From positions 19,430 through 83,429 of the forward strand of contig JAVEDE010000022.1 of the NCBI GenBank assembly GCA_030841105.1: 64,000 nt of DNA, read 5' to 3'. The notes beneath the pieces were generated by a model. It saw only the letters and a program-made list of their open reading frames with translations. It did not search any database and was not told where the DNA came from. Origin of the DNA: Pyrinomonadaceae bacterium (lineage in GTDB: Bacteria; Acidobacteriota; Blastocatellia; Pyrinomonadales; Pyrinomonadaceae). Position numbers and translations under genes: made by a program. Below are positions 61,301 through 64,000 of this stretch, one piece after another (positions within the stretch are counted from its first letter, which is position 1; every line of letters begins with the position of its first letter).

Positions 61301-62125
61301 GCCACCACCATCATCGAGAACGGCATAGACATCCCGCGCGCCAACACCATCATCATAAACCGTGCCGATCACTACGGGCTGGCGCAACTGTATCAACTGC
61401 GCGGGCGCGTCGGGCGTTCAAATCGCCGCGCTTACGCCTATTTGTTGATTCCGTCCGAGCAGGAGTTGACGCCGATTGCGCGACGTCGTTTGGCGGCGAT
61501 CCGCGAGTTTTCCGACCTCGGCGCGGGCTTCCGCGTCGCCGCGCTCGACCTCGAACTGCGCGGGGCGGGGAACTTGCTCGGCGGCCAGCAGTCCGGCCAC
61601 ATGGACGCGCTCGGCTTCGATCTTTACACGCAGATGTTGGAGCGCACCGTCTCGGAACTGCGCGGCGAGGACGTGCAGGACGAAACCTCCGTCTCGCTCA
61701 ATCTGGGCGTGGACGTGGCGATCTCCGAGGATTACATCTCGGACATGGGGCAACGCCTGCGCACCTACAAGCGCATCGCCTCGGCGCGCGACGACGAGAC
61801 CTTGCGCCAGATTCGCGCCGAGACGGAAGACCGCTACGGGCGCATCCCCGAATCCGTCGAGCGACTGCTGGCCTACGCGCGCCTGCGCCGCACGGCCGAG
61901 ACCGTGGGCGTGCTCTCCTTAGACCGGACGCCCACGGGCGTCGCGATCAAACTGAGCGAGAAGGCGCGCGTCGCGCCCGAAAAATTGCTCGCGCTCGTAG
62001 GCAGTCGCACCGGGACGACCTTCACGCCGAACGGCGTCCTGCGCGTCGAGTTGGACGAGACAGAGGCCGACGACGTGATCGAAACCGCGCACGGCCTGTT
62101 GCTGCAAATCAGCAGCGCGGACTAA
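58400..62125 (+). CDS. mfd: Transcription-repair coupling factor Mfd
   Basis: 1241 residues. It removes RNA polymerase stalled at DNA lesions and recruits UvrA. The N-terminal UvrB-like part has LPASESDPYAGASPHAETLE and EFSLRGGILDVWSPG. The CarD-like polymerase-interaction domain is at ~572-630 (VGDFVVHIDHGIARFGGLQT). The helicase core has Walker A GDVGYGKTEVAMRAAFKAV (~729), DEEQRFGVAHKERLK (~831) and TLSATPIPRTLNMSLMG. The translocation (TRG) region has LELRGAGNLLGGQQSGHMDA (~1052-1071), and the D7 domain is C-terminal. A Lys/Ala-rich linker (~545-570) precedes the CarD domain. ATG 58400 follows the heptad hairpin. Confidence 0.95.
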   Translation: MSSTVQKGSPVEGALGRVLGSAELKRLVAEVRGGARVVSVSGLTSGAARALVLAALQRETGKRLAVVVQASRDLEQWDRDLCFWSEALRRRKGEGEARDAREKASVLTLPASESDPYAGASPHAETLERRALTLWRLAAGQGDFVLLTARALARRTVRPEQLRATGAHLRRDEDHAPEELIELLLASGYVREDPIGAVGEFSLRGGILDVWSPGHERPVRVEFFGDTVDSIREFDPETQLSVAQLQQIEIVPMREYALGADDFRLWAELARERWADERYARALRDRTVHADEGETFAGWEWLVSLVHSTPASAFDYLRQETVFVADEPAALETFLGNTYETLSARYSDAESADEVALRPEELYLTAEELRAAVGDVARVELRTLGRAAAATDERFAGEAEAAAAVTIGRARATAPPLFLFPAVERAPEIEWNTRASRRYHGRIAELAADVRRAQVQGDSRVLFAMPSAGVAERVGEMLAEYNVAARVVFAGEGGALEAGQALVTVGRLSGGFELPSAGLVVHVENDLFDEAHDGATVEHRALGATGQGQAAATAAGAKTARKKKSKTAAFLSDFRDLKVGDFVVHIDHGIARFGGLQTLDLGPGRRGEFMLLFYAEDAKLYVPVERLDLVQRYSSAEGHEPTLDRLGGLGWQKTKAKAKREMRDMADELLRLYAERKLVGGYAYAADSPWQREFEDGFEYVPTPDQETAIEDVKTDMEANTPMDRLLCGDVGYGKTEVAMRAAFKAVMESKQVAVLTPTTVLAYQHYETFTARYAAFPVRVELLSRFRTPKEQKEVVKRVEAGEVDILIGTHRILSKDLAFRDLGLVVVDEEQRFGVAHKERLKQLKKKVDVLTLSATPIPRTLNMSLMGLRDMSVIETPPRDRLAIQTQVVQFGESVIKSAIELELGRGGQIFFIHNRVETIETIAALVQRLVPQARVCVAHGQMNEKEMESVMLDFMAYKYDVLVATTIIENGIDIPRANTIIINRADHYGLAQLYQLRGRVGRSNRRAYAYLLIPSEQELTPIARRRLAAIREFSDLGAGFRVAALDLELRGAGNLLGGQQSGHMDALGFDLYTQMLERTVSELRGEDVQDETSVSLNLGVDVAISEDYISDMGQRLRTYKRIASARDDETLRQIRAETEDRYGRIPESVERLLAYARLRRTAETVGVLSLDRTPTGVAIKLSEKARVAPEKLLALVGSRTGTTFTPNGVLRVELDETEADDVIETAHGLLLQISSAD

Positions 62126-62130
62126 AATAG

Positions 62131-62216
62131 GTTTCAAGTTTCAGGTGTCAGGTTTCAAGCTCAAGACTGAGTGTTTCAGTTTCTTTGTCTTGAACCTGAA
62201 ACCCGAAACCTGAAAC
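62131..62216. repeat. Heptad-repeat inverted repeat G (GTTTCAG type)
   Basis: The left arm (62131-62159) is GTTTCAA, GTTTCAG, GTGTCAG, GTTTCAA, G. The right arm (62189-62216) is the reverse complement of GTTTCAG, GTTTCGG, GTTTCAG, GTTCAAG. It begins five bases after the mfd stop. It has the same architecture as A-F but an unrelated heptamer. About 160 further bases to the next gene show nothing else except the ribosome site AAGGAG. Confidence 0.92.
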
Positions 62217-62374
62217 ATTAACTTTCACCCGACCGTTTTAGCCTGCCTCGTCCCGCGCATAGGCGCAGACTCGTAAACCAGAGGCGTTAAATTTCGATTC
62301 GACAATTTGAAGCAGGGCGGCTGCGTCGCCGTTTGTCGCGTGGCGCGCGCCGAGTTGGTAAGGAGTAAAAATCT

Positions 62375-63541
62375 GTGAAGTCAAAATTTTTAATTGGTGC
62401 GCGCCGCGTCGCGTCTGCCGCGTTGCTCTTGGCCGCGTTCCTCGCGCCGTCTGCCGTGTCGGTGCGGGCGCAGGAGGAGGGCGTGCCGCGCGTCATTGAC
62501 GAAGTGATCGCGCAGGTCAACGCCGACGTGATCACGCTCTCGATGCTCAGGAAGGACATGGCGGAGGCCGCCGAAGCCTTACAGCAACAGCGCGGGTGGA
62601 CGGCGCAACAGGCCAACGAAGAGATCGCGAAGCGTCGCGCCGAAATCATCGCCACGCTCGTCAACGAGCAACTCCTCGTCCAGAAGGGCAAGGAGATGGG
62701 CATGAACGAGGACGTGGAGGCGGAGGTCAACCGCCGCATGCTCGACGTGGCGAAGCGCGAGAATCTCAAGTCGCTCGCGCTGCTCGAACAGGCGATGCGC
62801 GAGAGCAAGATTGACCCGGCCGCCGTGCGCGCCACGATGCGCACAGAGATCATGAAGACGTGGGTGCTCGGCCGCGAAGTGGATCAGAAAATCTTTTACG
62901 GCCTGACCGACTCGGAAGTGAAGAGCTACTACGAGGCGAACAAGGAGAAGTTCCGCAAGCCCGAAAGCGTCGTGCTGTCGGAAATCTTTTTGAGCACCGT
63001 TGGGAAAGACCCGAAGGAAGTGCGCGAGCGCGCCGACAAGTTGGCGGCGCAGTTGCGCGCGGGCGCGGACTTCGGCGCGCTGGCGATGGTGCAGTCGGAG
63101 CGCGAGGTTGACGGCAAGCGCACCGCGCCGGAGAACAAGGGCAAACTCGGCACTTACTCCATGAACGACATCACGAAAGAGGACGTGGCGAACGCCCTCA
63201 AGAACGTGAAGGCGGGCGGCATCTCCAACCCCATCGAGACCGAGGGGGGCATCATCATCCTGCGCGTGGACGAGCGCACGCCAGCGGGCGAGGCCGTCTA
63301 CGACGACAACAAAGTGCGCGAGGCGATCACCGTCACACGCATGGAGAAAGAGCGCAAGACCTACCTCGAAAATCTGCGCCGCGACGCCTACATCGAGATC
63401 GCGAAAGACTATCAGGCGGACGTGCTCCCGCTCCTGAAAGTCGAGCCGCAAAAGTCGGCCAGCACGGCCACGCCCGCCGCCGTCACCCCGAAGAAGGACG
63501 ACAAGAAGAAGTCCGAGGCGAACGGGAACAAGAAGCCTTAA
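62375..63541 (+). CDS. SurA-like periplasmic peptidyl-prolyl isomerase
   Basis: 388 residues, GTG start with AAGGAG eight bases upstream. Signal peptide ~1-32 (LLLAAFLAPSAVSVRAQ). A SurA_N-type helical domain follows (VIDEVIAQVNADVITLSMLR, QANEEIAKRRAEIIATLVNE; ~38-185). A parvulin (rotamase) domain spans ~195-310 (KPESVVLSEIFLSTVG, GADFGALAMVQSE, GISNPIETEGGIIILRVDE). It then ends in a Lys-rich tail. Such proteins help outer-membrane proteins fold. Heptad repeat F follows the stop after four bases. Confidence 0.9.
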   Translation: MKSKFLIGARRVASAALLLAAFLAPSAVSVRAQEEGVPRVIDEVIAQVNADVITLSMLRKDMAEAAEALQQQRGWTAQQANEEIAKRRAEIIATLVNEQLLVQKGKEMGMNEDVEAEVNRRMLDVAKRENLKSLALLEQAMRESKIDPAAVRATMRTEIMKTWVLGREVDQKIFYGLTDSEVKSYYEANKEKFRKPESVVLSEIFLSTVGKDPKEVRERADKLAAQLRAGADFGALAMVQSEREVDGKRTAPENKGKLGTYSMNDITKEDVANALKNVKAGGISNPIETEGGIIILRVDERTPAGEAVYDDNKVREAITVTRMEKERKTYLENLRRDAYIEIAKDYQADVLPLLKVEPQKSASTATPAAVTPKKDDKKKSEANGNKKP

Positions 63542-63545
63542 CTAC

Positions 63546-63648
63546 AGTGACAAGTGACGAGTGACGAGTGACGAGTTAAAACAAGAGCCTTGCCTTTAAC
63601 TCGTCACTCGTCTTTTAACTCGTCACTCGTCACTTGTCACTCGTCACT
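63546..63648. repeat. Heptad-repeat inverted repeat F, right arm partly duplicated
   Basis: The left arm (63546-63580) is AGTGACA, AGTGACG, AGTGACG, AGTGACG, AGTTAAA. The right arm (63614-63648) is the reverse complement with two differences. An extra partial copy of the right arm (about 63595-63613) lies in the loop, so the element seems to have grown by duplication. It fills the gap to the S4 gene. Confidence 0.92.
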
Positions 63649-63656
63649 TTTTTCTT

Positions 63657-63929
63657 ATGCGTCTGGATCAGTTTTTGCGGGCGAGCCGTCTGGTGTTGCG
63701 GCGGACGGTGGCGCAGGAGTTGTGCGAGGCCGGGGCGGTGCTGGTGGGCGGCGCGGCGGCGCGTTCGTCGCGCGCGGTGCGTGTGGGCGACGAGATCACG
63801 CTCGCGCGCCGCGACCGTTGGTTGACGGTGCGCGTCCTCGCCGTGCCGACCGCGCGGCAGACTTCCAAGCAGGAGGCCGCCACGCTGTACGAGGTCGTGA
63901 GCGACGTGCGGCGCGAGGAAAATGTGTGA
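63657..63929 (+). CDS. S4-domain RNA-binding protein (Hsp15/RqcP-like)
   Basis: 90 residues, an S4 domain that fills the protein: MRLDQFLRASRLVLRRTVAQ, EAGAVLVGGAAARSSRAVRV and GDEITLARRD. Hsp15/RqcP-type proteins bind ribosomes carrying stalled peptidyl-tRNA on the large subunit. The ATG at 63657 follows the heptad hairpin after eight bases, and no good ribosome site is visible. The remaining 70 bases of the window show no feature. Confidence 0.88.
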   Translation: MRLDQFLRASRLVLRRTVAQELCEAGAVLVGGAAARSSRAVRVGDEITLARRDRWLTVRVLAVPTARQTSKQEAATLYEVVSDVRREENV

Positions 63930-64000
63930 ACGTTCCGGCGCGGGCGTTCGTCCGGTTGTAAGTTCACGCGGAGGGGCGCGGAGAGTTGAGCATGCAACTC

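Overview
The window is high-GC, gene-dense bacterial DNA. It suggests a Gram-negative member of the Acidobacteriota, probably Blastocatellia-like. Three things point that way: a C-terminal domain of the TIGR03437 ('Solibacter type') family in the 831-residue protein at 37912-40407, a full exosortase/PEP-CTERM exopolysaccharide locus, and many TTG/GTG starts with ATGA-type start/stop overlaps. The lineage is an inference. An outer membrane is supported by the Wza-type export protein, a SurA-like chaperone, a heptose-phosphate adenylyltransferase and the exosortase system. I found no rRNA, tRNA, CRISPR array, intact insertion sequence or phage gene.

Layout. (1) 1-5.7 kb: the end of a CapD-type membrane protein, a TPR protein, an O-antigen ligase/polymerase and a long-chain acyl-CoA synthetase. 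(2) 5.8-8.3 kb: a small zinc-finger (HC2-like) protein on the minus strand, an 890-base stretch without a convincing gene, and a 409-residue helix-turn-helix protein of unknown family. (3) 8.4-34.7 kb: a long plus-strand polysaccharide assembly run with a second ligase/polymerase, glycosyltransferases (GT2, GT4, GT39-like), methyltransferases, a Wzx-type flippase, a PaaK/CapK-like adenylate-forming enzyme, a DUF362 protein, two asparagine synthases, a heparinase II/III-like lyase, an AlgD-type GDP-mannose dehydrogenase and a YdcF protein. (4) 34.8-40.4 kb: two paralogous secreted beta-propeller proteins flanking a convergent PEP-CTERM protein gene. (5) 40.6-55.0 kb: exosortase, a small coiled-coil protein, EpsI, a PrsT-like TPR lipoprotein, a Wzz chain-length protein, an ExeA-type ATPase, a BY-kinase, a polyprenyl-phosphate sugar transferase, Wza, a Ycf48-like propeller and a TPR protein. 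(6) 55.1-64 kb: a small secreted protein and lysS on the minus strand, then rfaE2, mfd, a SurA-like foldase and an S4 RNA-binding protein.

How the genes fit together. Sugar transferase, glycosyltransferases, flippase, ligases/polymerases, Wzz, BY-kinase and Wza form a Wzx/Wzy-type exopolysaccharide pathway. Exosortase and EpsI process PEP-CTERM proteins such as the one encoded at 36308-37018, which may end up associated with that polymer. AlgD supplies GDP-mannuronate, and the heparinase/alginate-lyase-like protein would suit a uronate-containing polymer.

The most unusual signal is a family of about ten long inverted repeats at gene borders. Their arms are tandem heptanucleotides. The heptamer differs from site to site, but the 7-base period and the arm-loop-arm design stay the same. 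Some run into genes: they encode the last residues and stop codons of three proteins and the hydrophobic core of one signal peptide. A second oddity is a lysS gene whose middle third is strongly AT-rich and carries extra length.
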